Assembly: GCA_964567475.1 (NCBI GenBank)
Contig: CAZMMV010000020.1
Span: forward strand, 1 to 23,298
Direction: 5' to 3'
Source: CAZMMV01 sp964567475
Lineage (GTDB): Bacteria; Bacillota; Clostridia; Tissierellales; Tissierellaceae
DNA: 23,298 nucleotides
Shown: one piece after another, positions 1 through 8,194 of the stretch
How the letters are laid out: the number at the start of each line of letters is the position of its first letter
How positions within the stretch are numbered: position 1 is the first letter of the stretch
The notes under the pieces: model-generated
Seen by the model: the letters and a program-made list of their open reading frames with translations, nothing else
The model's database searches: none
What the model was told of the DNA's origin: nothing
Program-made: the position numbers and the translations under genes

Positions 1-29
1 TAATAACTAAGTTCTCTTGCTTCTAACAA
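1..29 (-). CDS. Start of ftsL-position gene, 5' end only
   Basis: Only the first nine codons or so lie in the window, reading (M)LEARELSY from a TTG start. A strong purine-rich ribosome binding site (AAAGGGGGAG) sits 6 bases upstream, in the short gap after rsmH. In Firmicutes the gene after rsmH in the division and cell-wall cluster is normally a small FtsL-like septum protein. The identity is inferred from that gene order, because the visible residues are too few to recognise. The ribosome binding site and the open frame are seen directly. Confidence 0.5.
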
Positions 30-50
30 TTTATTCTCCCCCTTTAATAT

Positions 51-989
51 TTAGAACATCAATTTTTCTGCTATTCTAAGTTTTGCAGATCTTGATCTAA
101 GGTTTTCATTTATTTCCTTTTTACTAGGAACTATAGGTCTTCTGGTAATTATTTCTATCTCTCTAGTTTTATCACATACACACTGTGGAAACTCTGGAGG
201 ACAAATACAATCTTTATATAATTCCTTAAAACTATTTTTAACTATTCTATCCTCTAAGGAATGAAATGTTATAATAGCAAGTCTACCACCTGGTTTAAGA
301 AACCTTACCATCTTAGGTATGGAGTTTTCCAAAACATCTAATTCCCTATTTACTTCTATTCTAATCCCCTGAAATGTCTTTTTAGCTGGATGACTACCTT
401 TTCTTCTAACCTCCTTTGGAATAGCTTTTTTTATTATAGAAACCAATTCCAGTGTTGTTTCTATTGGTTTTTCTTTTCTTTCCTCAACTATAAACTCTGC
501 AATTCTCTTAGCCCATCTTTCTTCTCCGTAGTTCCATATAATATCTTCTAGTTCTTTTTCACTATATGTGTTTACTAATTCCTTAGCTGTAAAAGAATTT
601 GTCATATCCATCCTCATATCCAAAGACGCATCCTTATTATAAGAAAATCCTCTAGTTTCTTCATCTAGTTGATGGGATGAAACTCCTATATCTAATAAAA
701 TTCCATCTACCCTGTCTATTCCTAATTCAGTTAAAACTTGATCTATATTTTCATAATTACTGTGAACTAACACAGTATTTTTATTATAATCTTCTAACAC
801 TTCTCTTGCCTTTTTTAAAGCATTTTCATCTTGATCAATACCTATTAGCTTACCGGTAGTTAACTTTTTTACTATATGTTGAGAATGACCAGCACCTCCT
901 AGAGTGCCATCTATGTAGATTCCATCTTCTTTTATATTTAATCCTTCTATTACTTCGTTTAATAAAACTGGTACATGTTCAAATTCCAT
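51..989 (-). CDS. rsmH: 16S rRNA (cytosine1402-N4)-methyltransferase RsmH (MraW)
   Basis: The product is 312 residues, the usual family length. RsmH N4-methylates C1402 of 16S rRNA in the ribosomal P site, using S-adenosylmethionine. The SAM-binding loop GTLGGAGHS is at residues 28-36. Other family blocks are LLDIGVSSHQLD, the SHPAKKTFQGIRIEVN segment and the C-terminal ITFHSLEDRIVK followed by a cysteine-bearing insert (CICPPEFPQCVC) and RRPIVPS. The ATG start has an AGGAGG-type ribosome binding site. It follows mraZ by 13 bases and precedes an ftsL-position gene, so it is part of the mraZ-led division and cell-wall operon. Recognition is firm. Confidence 0.97.
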   Translation of the reverse strand: MEFEHVPVLLNEVIEGLNIKEDGIYIDGTLGGAGHSQHIVKKLTTGKLIGIDQDENALKKAREVLEDYNKNTVLVHSNYENIDQVLTELGIDRVDGILLDIGVSSHQLDEETRGFSYNKDASLDMRMDMTNSFTAKELVNTYSEKELEDIIWNYGEERWAKRIAEFIVEERKEKPIETTLELVSIIKKAIPKEVRRKGSHPAKKTFQGIRIEVNRELDVLENSIPKMVRFLKPGGRLAIITFHSLEDRIVKNSFKELYKDCICPPEFPQCVCDKTREIEIITRRPIVPSKKEINENLRSRSAKLRIAEKLMF

Positions 990-1002
990 AGAATCCTCCT
1001 AT

Positions 1003-1422
1003 TTAAATACCTAATTCAGCCATTTTTTCTGCTATATTATCATAGCTTAGATTTTCATCATTATTATAATTATCCCATTCCGCTTTGCTCCATATTTCTA
1101 TTCTAGTAGCTACTCCTATGATCACTACATCTTTATCTAATTTAGAATGTTGTCTCAAGTTAGTAGGAATAAGTGCCCTACCTTGCTTATCCAATCCACA
1201 TTCACTTGCTCCTGCAAAGAAAAATCTAATAAAAGCCCTAGCATCCTTATTTGTAAGTGGTAAAGTTTTGAGCTTTTCCTCTAAGATGGCCCACTCAGAC
1301 TTGGAGTAAACAAATAAGCAATTATCTAGTCCCTTTGTCATAACAAAGGTTTCTCCTAATTCTTCTCTTAATTTAGAAGGAATAATAATCCTCCCTTTGC
1401 TATCTAAAGTATGTTGATATTC
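1003..1422 (-). CDS. mraZ: Transcriptional regulator MraZ, 5' end lost in gap
   Basis: The visible 140 residues start at EYQHTLDSKGRIIIPSKLRE. Family members usually begin with about four residues (like MFIG) before this, so only the start codon and a few residues are hidden in the N run. The two SpoVT/AbrB-like repeats are recognisable: DSKGRIIIPSKLR near the start and a second DKQGRALIPTNLR in the other half. MraZ is a ring-forming DNA-binding regulator of the division and cell-wall cluster that it heads. The next gene is rsmH, as usual. An uninterrupted reading frame continues through the Ns into lgt, but this is an accident of the gap length and not a real fusion. Confidence 0.95.
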   Translation of the reverse strand, partial: EYQHTLDSKGRIIIPSKLREELGETFVMTKGLDNCLFVYSKSEWAILEEKLKTLPLTNKDARAFIRFFFAGASECGLDKQGRALIPTNLRQHSKLDKDVVIIGVATRIEIWSKAEWDNYNNDENLSYDNIAEKMAELGI

Positions 1423-1522
1423 NNNNNNNNNNNNNNNNNNNNNNNNNNNNNNNNNNNNNNNNNNNNNNNNNNNNNNNNNNNNNNNNNNNNNNNNNNNNNN
1501 NNNNNNNNNNNNNNNNNNNNNN
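1423..1522. other. Assembly gap (100 Ns)
   Basis: This is exactly 100 Ns, a conventional placeholder for a gap of unknown size. It removes the 5' end of mraZ with its ribosome binding site and promoter region, and the 3' end of lgt. Adjacency of lgt and mraZ therefore depends on the scaffold join, although the gene order makes sense. Confidence 0.99.
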
Positions 1523-2229
1523 TAAAAAATAAAAATAGATATAATAATTCCTACAATACTTATCAATTGGGCTACTTTGATTTGCCCTAACATTAAACTA
1601 TCAGTCCTAAGTCCCTCAATAAAAAATCTAATAAAAGAATATAGAGACAAATACAATAAAAACACTTCTCCCTTTACCTTTTGTTTTTTTCTTCCATACC
1701 AAAGTAAAAAGAAAAACACTCCAAAGTTCCAAATTGACTCATAAAGAAATGTAGGATGTACCTTTTCCCCTCTTATCATAATTCCCCATGGCATATTGGT
1801 AGGTCCTCCATGAGCCTCTTGATTTGCATAATTACCCCATCTTCCTATGGCTTGCCCTAAGATAATACTAGGCGCACATATATCCGCTACTGTCCAAAAG
1901 TTTATTTTTCTTCTTCTAGTAAATATAATTGCTACAATTATTGAAGCAATTATAGCACCATGTATTGCCAAACCACCATTCCTAATATTTAATACTTCTA
2001 TTGGATTAGCCTTGTACAAATCCCAACTAAAAATAACATAATAAGTTCTAGCTCCTACTAATGAAAAAGGAACTGCCCATATAAGTAAATCTAGCAATGT
2101 TTCTTCATCGAATCCTACTCTTTTTGCTTCTCTAAGAGCTATAATAGCTCCTAGAAGCACGCCTGTAGCAATGAATATGCCATACCATCTAACTTCAAGC
2201 CCTAAGATTTCGAACGCAACTGATCCCAC
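1523..2229 (-). CDS. lgt: Prolipoprotein diacylglyceryl transferase Lgt, 3' end lost in gap
   Basis: Lgt transfers diacylglycerol from phosphatidylglycerol to the lipobox cysteine of prolipoproteins, the first step of lipoprotein maturation in the membrane. The Lgt signature is present as GRWGNYANQEAHGG, followed by HPTFLYESIWN and the arginine-rich block IRFFIEGLRTDSL. About seven hydrophobic segments are visible. The start is GTG, with AAAGGTGG upstream. The last visible codon is followed by TA at the gap edge, so the gene may stop right there or continue some 15-25 residues; the family is usually about 250 residues or more. Local lipoprotein clients include OpuAC and the YhcN-like protein. 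Confidence 0.95.
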
Positions 2230-2289
2230 AATAAAACCACCTTTCTAATTATTTGATTTAATTAGTATATCATAATTTATATCTATTTT

Positions 2290-3582
2290 TTAAATATTTA
2301 ATGGATTTATTATGGATAAGACTACATTTTCTTCTTTGAAATGTTCCTTAAACCTTTTAATTAAATCCTCATAATTAATAGATTCTAATACATCTAAGTA
2401 ATCCAATAAAATAAAATCATCAAAATATAAATCTACGAAATTACTAGCTAAAAAATCAATAGAATCGCATCCCATTAAGAATTCACCAATTGACTTTTTC
2501 TTAATCCTTTGAAAACTTTCTTCCAATAAAATAGTATCTATTGGTTTTTTAAGCAAGTCTAAAATCCTTCTATATACTTCTTTAGGTTGATCTGATTCAC
2601 CAACAATTATAGAATATCCATAAGTCTCTTTACCTGTATAATAGGATCCAAAACTACCATCTACTATTCCCTCTTCATATAACTTATTATAGAAAGAAGA
2701 ACTTGAACCAAATAGTATTTCTAATATTATATTTGTAATCAAATCCTTTTTCACTTGTTTTTCTCCAGTTAATCCACATTGATTATCTTTAAAAGCCATG
2801 TTAAATATTGGAGTTGAAACCATCATCTTTTCTTCTATCAAATTTTTATTTATATATTCTGGCTCCCTTGGTAAAATCCTATCTATATCTTCAAACTCTT
2901 TATAATCTTTTCTCTCTACTTTATCAACTACATCTATTATATTATCAAAAGATAAATCTCCCACTATGACTAAAAGCATATTAGCCGGATGATAGAAAGT
3001 ATTATAGCTTTTATAAAGTAATTCTTTATTTATCTCTTGTATGGTATCAACAGTACCGGCTATATCTATTTTTATAGGATGCTCTTTATATAGTCCATTT
3101 AAACAATTAAAAAACACTATCCATCCAGGATTATCTTTATACATATTTATTTCTTGTTCTATTATTCCCTTTTCTTTTTCAACATTTTCATCAGTGAAAT
3201 AAGGATTTTGTACAAATTTTATAAGAAGCTCCAGACTTTCATAAAAATTATCAGTAGTATCAAATAAATATGCTGTTTGATTGAAATTAGTATATGCATT
3301 TACGTCAGAACCCAATTGAGAAAATTTATCAAATATATCTTCTTCTGCTTCCTCAAATAATTTATGTTCTAGGAAATGTGCGATACCTTCTGGAACTTCC
3401 ATGCTCTTTTCTTCACCAATTGGAACAAAAATATTATCTACTGATCCATAATTAGTAGCAAATATTGCTTGTTTTTTAGTATATCCCTTTTTAGGAATAA
3501 AATATATTTTTAATCCAGATTCCATTTCTTTGAAATAAAGTTGCTCATCTATTTTTTCTTTATTGTATATTTTAATATCCAA
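2290..3582 (-). CDS. M16 family zinc metallopeptidase, catalytic subunit (YmfH-like)
   Basis: The product is 430 residues, a two-half M16 (pitrilysin/insulinase) fold. The inverted zinc motif HFLEH is at residues 69-73 (family pattern HxxEH), and a downstream block around EKGIIEQEINMYKDNPGW supplies the third ligand, probably Glu144. There is no signal peptide, so the enzyme is probably cytoplasmic. The adjacent upstream gene codes for an M16-fold partner without HxxEH, 11 bases away. This matches the YmfF/YmfH arrangement of Bacillus, where catalytic and non-catalytic halves probably form a heterodimer; the substrate is unknown. The start is TTG with AGGAGG upstream. The C-terminal domain begins near residue 240. 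Confidence 0.88.
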   Translation of the reverse strand: MDIKIYNKEKIDEQLYFKEMESGLKIYFIPKKGYTKKQAIFATNYGSVDNIFVPIGEEKSMEVPEGIAHFLEHKLFEEAEEDIFDKFSQLGSDVNAYTNFNQTAYLFDTTDNFYESLELLIKFVQNPYFTDENVEKEKGIIEQEINMYKDNPGWIVFFNCLNGLYKEHPIKIDIAGTVDTIQEINKELLYKSYNTFYHPANMLLVIVGDLSFDNIIDVVDKVERKDYKEFEDIDRILPREPEYINKNLIEEKMMVSTPIFNMAFKDNQCGLTGEKQVKKDLITNIILEILFGSSSSFYNKLYEEGIVDGSFGSYYTGKETYGYSIIVGESDQPKEVYRRILDLLKKPIDTILLEESFQRIKKKSIGEFLMGCDSIDFLASNFVDLYFDDFILLDYLDVLESINYEDLIKRFKEHFKEENVVLSIINPLNI

Positions 3583-3593
3583 ATTTCTTCCTC

Positions 3594-4871
3594 CTATTTT
3601 TCTAATTTAAAATTTTTCATAAAGTATATGGTATCAAGACTTATATTTGATACAGACGCCACTATTTCCTCTCGTGTTACATTATCTATATCCTTTAAAA
3701 CTTCTTCCAAACTCCTATTATCTCCGCTTAGTTGTTGACTAAAGAAAAATTCTGATATTAGAAAAATACTATCTTTGATTGATTCCATTGAAGATTTTAA
3801 AGATTTCTTTGATAACTCAATATCTTTATCTGTAAATTTTCCTTGTTTCATATCTTCTAATTCCTTATTTATAATATCTACTGTCTTTTCAAAATTATCA
3901 AACTCTATTCCCCCGTCTATTAGCATTATAGATTTGTATTTATATATAGAAGAACTAATATAATAAGCCAAACTTTCTTTCTCCCTTACATTTTTAAAAA
4001 GCTTTGAATTAGGTCCTCCACCTAAAATATTTGAAGCTACTAAAAGAGCATTGTAAAGATAGTCATCATAATTTATTCCCGTCCTAAGTCCTAAAACTAC
4101 TTTTCCCTGAACTATGTCCATTTCTTCATGAATCATATTTTTAGTTTGAACACTACTTATTATTTCTTCTTTATCTATCTCTATAATATCTTCTCTATTT
4201 ATATCTATATTTTTCTTTAAACTTTCTACTAACTTTTCATCATAATCCCCTATATAAAATATTTCAATAGGACTAGTATTTACAAACTCTTTATAGTGAT
4301 CATATAATACTTCCTCATTTATTTTCTCCAAATCATCTATATTACCCAAAGGATAGATACTAAACTTCTCATTTTTACACATTTCTTCTATACATCTTCC
4401 CAAGGCATAGCTTCTTTTATTATTTATCCTTCCTTCAATTCTTCTTTTCAAATTCTCTTTTTCTTGTTTAACATAATCTTTCTTAAAATAACCTTCATCT
4501 AGTGCTGGATTAAAAATTATTGATTGTAATAATTCTAATATATTATAAATATATTTTTCATCTTTTACATAACTTTTATCAGCCATTTCAATAGTAAATC
4601 TTAAGATATGTTTTTCTCCTCTTTTATCTATTCCCATACTTAATTGAGAACCATAGTTTTCTTCTAGAAGTTTTTGAATCTTTAAATTTGTATCGTATTC
4701 TTCTGTCCCTCTTTTCAAAACTAAAGGCAATAAAGCATTCTTTGTTACCTCATCTTTATTCAAAGGCCTTATAAAATAATAACTAAGTAAATTACTTTTA
4801 AATTTATCTGTTTTTATTAAATTCAAATTTACTCCATTCCCTATATTAATTCTTTGCAATTGTAAGCTCAA
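3594..4871 (-). CDS. M16-fold protein lacking the zinc motif (YmfF-like partner)
   Basis: The product is 425 residues with the M16 layout. The expected HxxEH position (around GTEEYDTNLKIQKLLEENYG) has no histidine pair, so this is a non-catalytic subunit. The C-terminal half keeps the family block NILGGGPNSKLFKNVREKES with LAYYISSS, comparable to the R/Y substrate-binding region of M16 partners. It is the first gene of the apparent run leading to the catalytic M16 protein, lgt, mraZ and rsmH. The start is TTG, with AAGGGGG seven bases upstream. Upstream is the terminator of the deoC operon, so transcription probably begins in the short AT-rich gap at 4872-4919. Confidence 0.85.
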   Translation of the reverse strand: MSLQLQRINIGNGVNLNLIKTDKFKSNLLSYYFIRPLNKDEVTKNALLPLVLKRGTEEYDTNLKIQKLLEENYGSQLSMGIDKRGEKHILRFTIEMADKSYVKDEKYIYNILELLQSIIFNPALDEGYFKKDYVKQEKENLKRRIEGRINNKRSYALGRCIEEMCKNEKFSIYPLGNIDDLEKINEEVLYDHYKEFVNTSPIEIFYIGDYDEKLVESLKKNIDINREDIIEIDKEEIISSVQTKNMIHEEMDIVQGKVVLGLRTGINYDDYLYNALLVASNILGGGPNSKLFKNVREKESLAYYISSSIYKYKSIMLIDGGIEFDNFEKTVDIINKELEDMKQGKFTDKDIELSKKSLKSSMESIKDSIFLISEFFFSQQLSGDNRSLEEVLKDIDNVTREEIVASVSNISLDTIYFMKNFKLEK

Positions 4872-4919
4872 TTAAATTCCCCCTTGTACAATTTATATTA
4901 TAAATTTTTTAAAAAATAC

Positions 4920-4951
4920 AAATAAACCCTATCTTTAGAAAGGGTTTATTT
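4920..4951 (-). terminator. Intrinsic terminator of the pduL-deoC-lipoprotein operon
   Basis: An 11-bp inverted repeat, AAATAAACCCT and AGGGTTTATTT, is separated by 10 bases. On the minus strand it is followed by a T-rich run. It overlaps the last codons of the lipoprotein gene. Confidence 0.85.
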
Positions 4952-5407
4952 GTTTTCCTTAGTTTTTTCTATTAATTTACTAATCCTTTTCACTTGACTA
5001 TCATATGAACTACCTTGTATTAAATCAAGCATAATATCTATTATATCTTTAAAAACTTTTTCATCCTCAGATATTACAACATTCTTTATTTCCTTATCTT
5101 CTTTTATTATAATATTTTTGATTAACTCCTTAGTATCTTCTGTTAATTCTGAATCACGACTCATTACAAGAGATACTAAAGCAGTATCGTTTAATATTAT
5201 TGTACCTGCGTCATCTATACCAAAAAGTTCTACAATATAATCAGATAAGATTTCAGACCTTTCAATAATGATCTTATCTTCTACAGATACTTCTAAAATT
5301 GGATCTTCTAATTCACCTTGTTTTACAATATCCTTTTCATTATCCCTGTTAATAGAACAAGCACTTTGTAAAATTAAAACTAATAATAGAATTATAATCT
5401 TTTTCAA
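4946..5407 (-). CDS. YhcN/YlaJ-type sporulation lipoprotein
   Basis: The product is 153 residues. It has a short lipoprotein signal with Cys17 as the likely lipidated residue (LQSAC; Gln at -3 is unusual). The body resembles the YhcN/YlaJ family of spore lipoproteins: a segment asking for homeostasis of a small alpha/beta module (AGTIILNDTALVSLVMS), a charged helix (TEDTKELIKNIIIKEDK), then IKNVVISEDEKVFKDIIDIM, matching the family pattern of TALVGV, T-x-ELK and IKNVYVT-x-D-x-x-LF. In spore formers such proteins sit in spore or inner membranes and can influence germination. It follows deoC and lies before a terminator, so it is the last gene of that operon. The family call rests on pattern memory. 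Confidence 0.65.
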   Translation of the reverse strand: MKKIIILLLVLILQSACSINRDNEKDIVKQGELEDPILEVSVEDKIIIERSEILSDYIVELFGIDDAGTIILNDTALVSLVMSRDSELTEDTKELIKNIIIKEDKEIKNVVISEDEKVFKDIIDIMLDLIQGSSYDSQVKRISKLIEKTKENK

Positions 5408-5475
5408 TCTATCCCTCCTCTTGTTATATCTTTTCTAATTTATACGAATTTTATAACAAGAAAGAGAAAATAATT

Positions 5476-6126
5476 TTATAATTCTTTAGCTATCTTAACA
5501 CCTGAACTAGCACCTAGTCTATTAGCCCCTGCTTCAATCATTTTTTTAGCAGTCTCTAAGTCTCTAATTCCTCCTGAAGCTTTTATTCCTAGTTTATCTC
5601 CTACAACCTTTTTCATAAGTTTTACATCTTCTACAGTAGCTCCAGATGCAGAAAATCCTGTGGAAGTCTTAACAAAATCTGCTCCTGACTCCATAGCTAA
5701 TTCACAAACCTTTACTTTTTCTTCATTATTTAAGAAACTTGTCTCTATAATAACTTTAACTAAAGCTTTTCCCTTTGCTGCCTCTACTACTGCTTCAATA
5801 TCTTCTTTAACAGTAGAATAATCTTTGGACTTTAGAGCCGCAATATTAATAACCATATCAACTTCATCGCATCCATTTTCTATGGCATTTTTGGCTTCAA
5901 AAGCTTTTGTCTGACTAGTGTTTGCTCCTAAAGGAAAACCTATAACTGTTGCTATCTTAACTTTTGAATCTTTTAATAGTTTTTTACATAACTTTACATA
6001 ATAAGGATTTATACACACTGCTGCAAATCCATATTCTTTAGCTTCCTTGCAAAGTTTTTCTACCATTTCCTCAGTAGCATCTGGCTTTAAGATAGTATGA
6101 TCTATAATTCCTAAAACTTCATTCAT
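5476..6126 (-). CDS. deoC: Deoxyribose-phosphate aldolase DeoC
   Basis: The product is 216 residues, a class I aldolase TIM barrel. It cleaves 2-deoxyribose-5-phosphate to glyceraldehyde-3-phosphate and acetaldehyde. The Schiff-base lysine is Lys153 in FVKTSTGF. The second conserved lysine is Lys182 in GIKASGGIRD, and Asp90 lies in DEVDMVIN. The gene lies 10 bases after pduL, in the same operon. DeoC makes acetaldehyde and PduL handles acetyl-CoA, so the pair suggests deoxynucleoside scavenging for energy. The aldehyde dehydrogenase linking them, and phosphopentomutase or nucleoside phosphorylase, are not in the window. Confidence 0.96.
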   Translation of the reverse strand: MNEVLGIIDHTILKPDATEEMVEKLCKEAKEYGFAAVCINPYYVKLCKKLLKDSKVKIATVIGFPLGANTSQTKAFEAKNAIENGCDEVDMVINIAALKSKDYSTVKEDIEAVVEAAKGKALVKVIIETSFLNNEEKVKVCELAMESGADFVKTSTGFSASGATVEDVKLMKKVVGDKLGIKASGGIRDLETAKKMIEAGANRLGASSGVKIAKEL

Positions 6127-6136
6127 TTAAATCCTC

Positions 6137-6715
6137 CTAGCCTATTTTTATTAACTCTACTAAATCCCCATTTTTGGCTCCTGAAGCATTTCCTTCTTCA
6201 ACATCTACATGCATTTCAAGGGCATATTTATCTGAAACTCTAACTAAAACATTTTCAAAAATTAAACCTCTAGGTCCATCTAATCTAATATTCACTATAT
6301 CATTATCAGCTACTCCAAATTCTTCTGCATCTTTAGTATTCATATGAATATGTCTTGCTGCAACTATTGCTCCTTCTTTTACTTCAACTTCTCCCTTAGG
6401 TCCTACTATTTTTACACCTGGAGTTCCTTCTATGTCACCTGAATTTTTAATCATTGGTTTTATACCTAGTGTAAAAGCATCAGAAACAGAAAGCTCAAGC
6501 TGAGTATTAGGTCTTACAGGTCCTAAAATTCTTACTCCATTTATGCTTTTTTTCGGTCCTACTATTTGTACTCTTTCATCACAAGCATATTGTCCTGGTT
6601 GAGATAAATCCTTAATTTTATTTAGTTCATACCCTTGTCCAAATAATATATCTAAATCCTCCTTACTTACATGTATATGACGATTTGATAGTGCTATTGG
6701 TAATTCTTTTTTCAT
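6137..6715 (-). CDS. pduL: PduL-type phosphate acyltransferase (phosphotransacylase)
   Basis: The product is 192 residues. PduL proteins interconvert acyl-CoA and acyl phosphate, and are unrelated to the Pta family. The two metal-binding histidine blocks are SNRHIHVS (His13, His15) and ARHIHMN (His122, His124), with the paired barrel repeats ending in VGPKK and VGPKGEV. The protein starts directly at the catalytic domain, without the N-terminal extension that targets PduL to microcompartments, and there are no shell genes nearby, so a cytosolic enzyme is likely. It is first in the operon with deoC. Acetyl-CoA is the likely substrate (inference); propionyl-CoA cannot be ruled out. The ATG start has AGGAGG. 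Confidence 0.92.
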   Translation of the reverse strand: MKKELPIALSNRHIHVSKEDLDILFGQGYELNKIKDLSQPGQYACDERVQIVGPKKSINGVRILGPVRPNTQLELSVSDAFTLGIKPMIKNSGDIEGTPGVKIVGPKGEVEVKEGAIVAARHIHMNTKDAEEFGVADNDIVNIRLDGPRGLIFENVLVRVSDKYALEMHVDVEEGNASGAKNGDLVELIKIG

Positions 6716-6781
6716 TTTTATTCCTCCTTAAATTTACATAAAATACATATTTATTAAAATATATTTTTATATCCAAACTCT

Positions 6782-6810
6782 ATTATAGAACTTTAAACTA
6801 TATAAATCAA
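6782..6810 (-). promoter_or_regulatory. Promoter of the pduL-deoC operon
   Basis: TTGATT and a perfect TATAAT are separated by 17 bases, a housekeeping sigma-A type promoter. It lies about 70 bases before the pduL start. Confidence 0.75.
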
Positions 6811-6855
6811 AATTATTATCTTTTAATTTTATAATAAGCTATAACTACTCTATAT

Positions 6856-6889
6856 AAAAGACTTCTACTTTTGAAGGTAGAAGTCTTTT
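6856..6889 (-). terminator. Terminator after the flavoprotein gene
   Basis: A 13-bp inverted repeat, AAAAGACTTCTAC and GTAGAAGTCTTTT, with an 8-base loop. It overlaps the final codons and stop of the flavoprotein gene and is T-rich on the minus-strand 3' side. Confidence 0.88.
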
Positions 6890-7458
6890 ATTTCTAAAAT
6901 GTTACTTCCTATTTCATGTAATTCTTTTTTTATATCTAATCGTTTTTTTATAGGACTATTATCTGTATTAGATACAAAATAATTACCCTTATAATTTGCA
7001 TTTATTGCTTTAAAAAAATAATTCATCACATATACAGCACCAGTAAATTGATCTAGTGTAAAAGGCGCCCCACCAGTAGATAGAAATATACCTATTCTAT
7101 CTTCTGTTCTTTTATATTCCTTTTTCAGTGAATACTTAAGTGACCAATACCTTTGACATCTATCTATCATATTCTTAGTCATGCCATTTACAGAATTAAA
7201 ATAAATTGGTGCAGCAAGTACTATTATATCACTATTGTCAAATTCCCTATAAATTTCATCCATATCATCATCAATAATACATAAACCTGACTTACCACAG
7301 CATTCACAACCTGTACAAGGATTGATTTTTTTATCTTTTAAATATATTTTATTTATCTCATAATCTTTATCTTCTATTCCGTCTAATAAATAATCCAATA
7401 ATTCATCAGTGTTTTTACCTTTTCTTGGACTACCCATCAAAGCCATTACCTTCTTCAT
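6865..7458 (-). CDS. Iron-sulfur flavoprotein (NADPH-dependent FMN reductase fold)
   Basis: The product is 197 residues with a flavodoxin-like fold. The FMN phosphate loop is GSPRKGKNTDEL near residue 9, followed by an AAPIYFNSVNG segment typical of the NADPH-dependent FMN reductase family. A cysteine cluster, C48-x2-C51-x2-C54-x5-C60, is compact as in archaeal and clostridial iron-sulfur flavoproteins and should bind a [4Fe-4S] cluster. These proteins shuttle electrons in anaerobes, often in oxygen or peroxide detoxification. The electron partner cannot be read here. The gene follows folT by only 11 bases and ends in a terminator, so it is probably co-transcribed with folT under the THF riboswitch. 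Confidence 0.85.
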   Translation of the reverse strand: MKKVMALMGSPRKGKNTDELLDYLLDGIEDKDYEINKIYLKDKKINPCTGCECCGKSGLCIIDDDMDEIYREFDNSDIIVLAAPIYFNSVNGMTKNMIDRCQRYWSLKYSLKKEYKRTEDRIGIFLSTGGAPFTLDQFTGAVYVMNYFFKAINANYKGNYFVSNTDNSPIKKRLDIKKELHEIGSNILEIKDFYLQK

Positions 7459-7469
7459 TTTAATCTCTC

Positions 7470-8015
7470 CTAAGCTAAAGCAACACGCTTTAGTTGTTTT
7501 ATTAATAAGTTTATAATAAAACTTTGTAATGGTATATTTAATAATGCTGCTATTACCCTACCTGGGAATAAGACCATAAATCCTTTTCCAAATAATCTTG
7601 ATAGCCAGATTGTATTCAACCCTAAAGATATGATTACAATAGATACTAAAACAGTTAAGAATATTCTCTGACCAGTAAAAGGATTTGTATTTTTGGCTTT
7701 AAATTTAAAATACATTCCAAAAATACCTGGTATTACACCCCACAATACTGAACTAAGTGTAAATCCAGGATGAAATGCACCCTGTGAATTAACAGTAATA
7801 CCTATTACATCAGCAGCTAAACCACTTATACCTCCTAATACTGGACCAAATAATAAACCACTAATCATAAGCGGAATCTCACCAAAACTAATTCTAATTG
7901 TTGGTAAGCCAGCTATAGGAATAAAGAAATATAAAAACCTTGTCATAACTATGGAAATAGCTACTAAAAAACCAGCCTGTACAAGATTTTTTGTATTGAC
8001 TGTACTTTTATTCAT
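7470..8015 (-). CDS. folT: Folate ECF transporter S component FolT
   Basis: The product is 181 residues with about five or six membrane segments. The family features are an N-terminal helix, the block LPTIRISFGEIPLMISGLLF, then GPVLGGISGLAADVIG and a GAFHPGFTLSSVLWG segment. FolT binds folates and works with the shared ECF energizing module (EcfT and two ATPases), encoded elsewhere. The assignment is strengthened by a recognisable tetrahydrofolate riboswitch in its 5' leader. The ATG start has AGAGGAGGA. The iron-sulfur flavoprotein gene follows closely. Confidence 0.92.
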   Translation of the reverse strand: MNKSTVNTKNLVQAGFLVAISIVMTRFLYFFIPIAGLPTIRISFGEIPLMISGLLFGPVLGGISGLAADVIGITVNSQGAFHPGFTLSSVLWGVIPGIFGMYFKFKAKNTNPFTGQRIFLTVLVSIVIISLGLNTIWLSRLFGKGFMVLFPGRVIAALLNIPLQSFIINLLIKQLKRVALA

Positions 8016-8083
8016 TTTAAATCCTCCTCTCTTTTGTTATTGACAGTAACTGTCACACTAAAGATAGGGGATACTTTAATGTT

Positions 8084-8173
8084 CAGCGGATGCGGTAAAG
8101 AATCGCAAATTATCATTCTTCGTCTAAAGGCAACTTCCCATCCTTTAACACTTGACGCTCTTTACCTACTCTG
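8084..8173 (-). ncRNA. THF (folT-type) riboswitch
   Basis: Reading the minus strand from 8173, the leader carries the conserved THF-riboswitch blocks in the right order: GAGTAG, then GCGTCAAGTG, then GGATGG, then ACGAAG, and finally a 3' block CGATTCTTTACCGCATCCGC. In this class the 3' GCATCC pairs back to GGATG in a pseudoknot, and tetrahydrofolate derivatives bind. The aptamer begins about 15 bases after the likely transcription start. A GGAT/ATCC match between the ribosome binding site (AGGAGGAT) and an ATCCCC stretch after the aptamer suggests control of translation initiation, but this part is inference. Confidence 0.88.
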
Positions 8174-8194
8174 TCTATTTGATATATACTTTGT

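Noticed and set aside
1003..2229. A single 408-residue lgt-mraZ fusion
   Set aside because: It exists only because the 100-N gap is in frame by chance; each half ends or starts as an ordinary single-gene protein.
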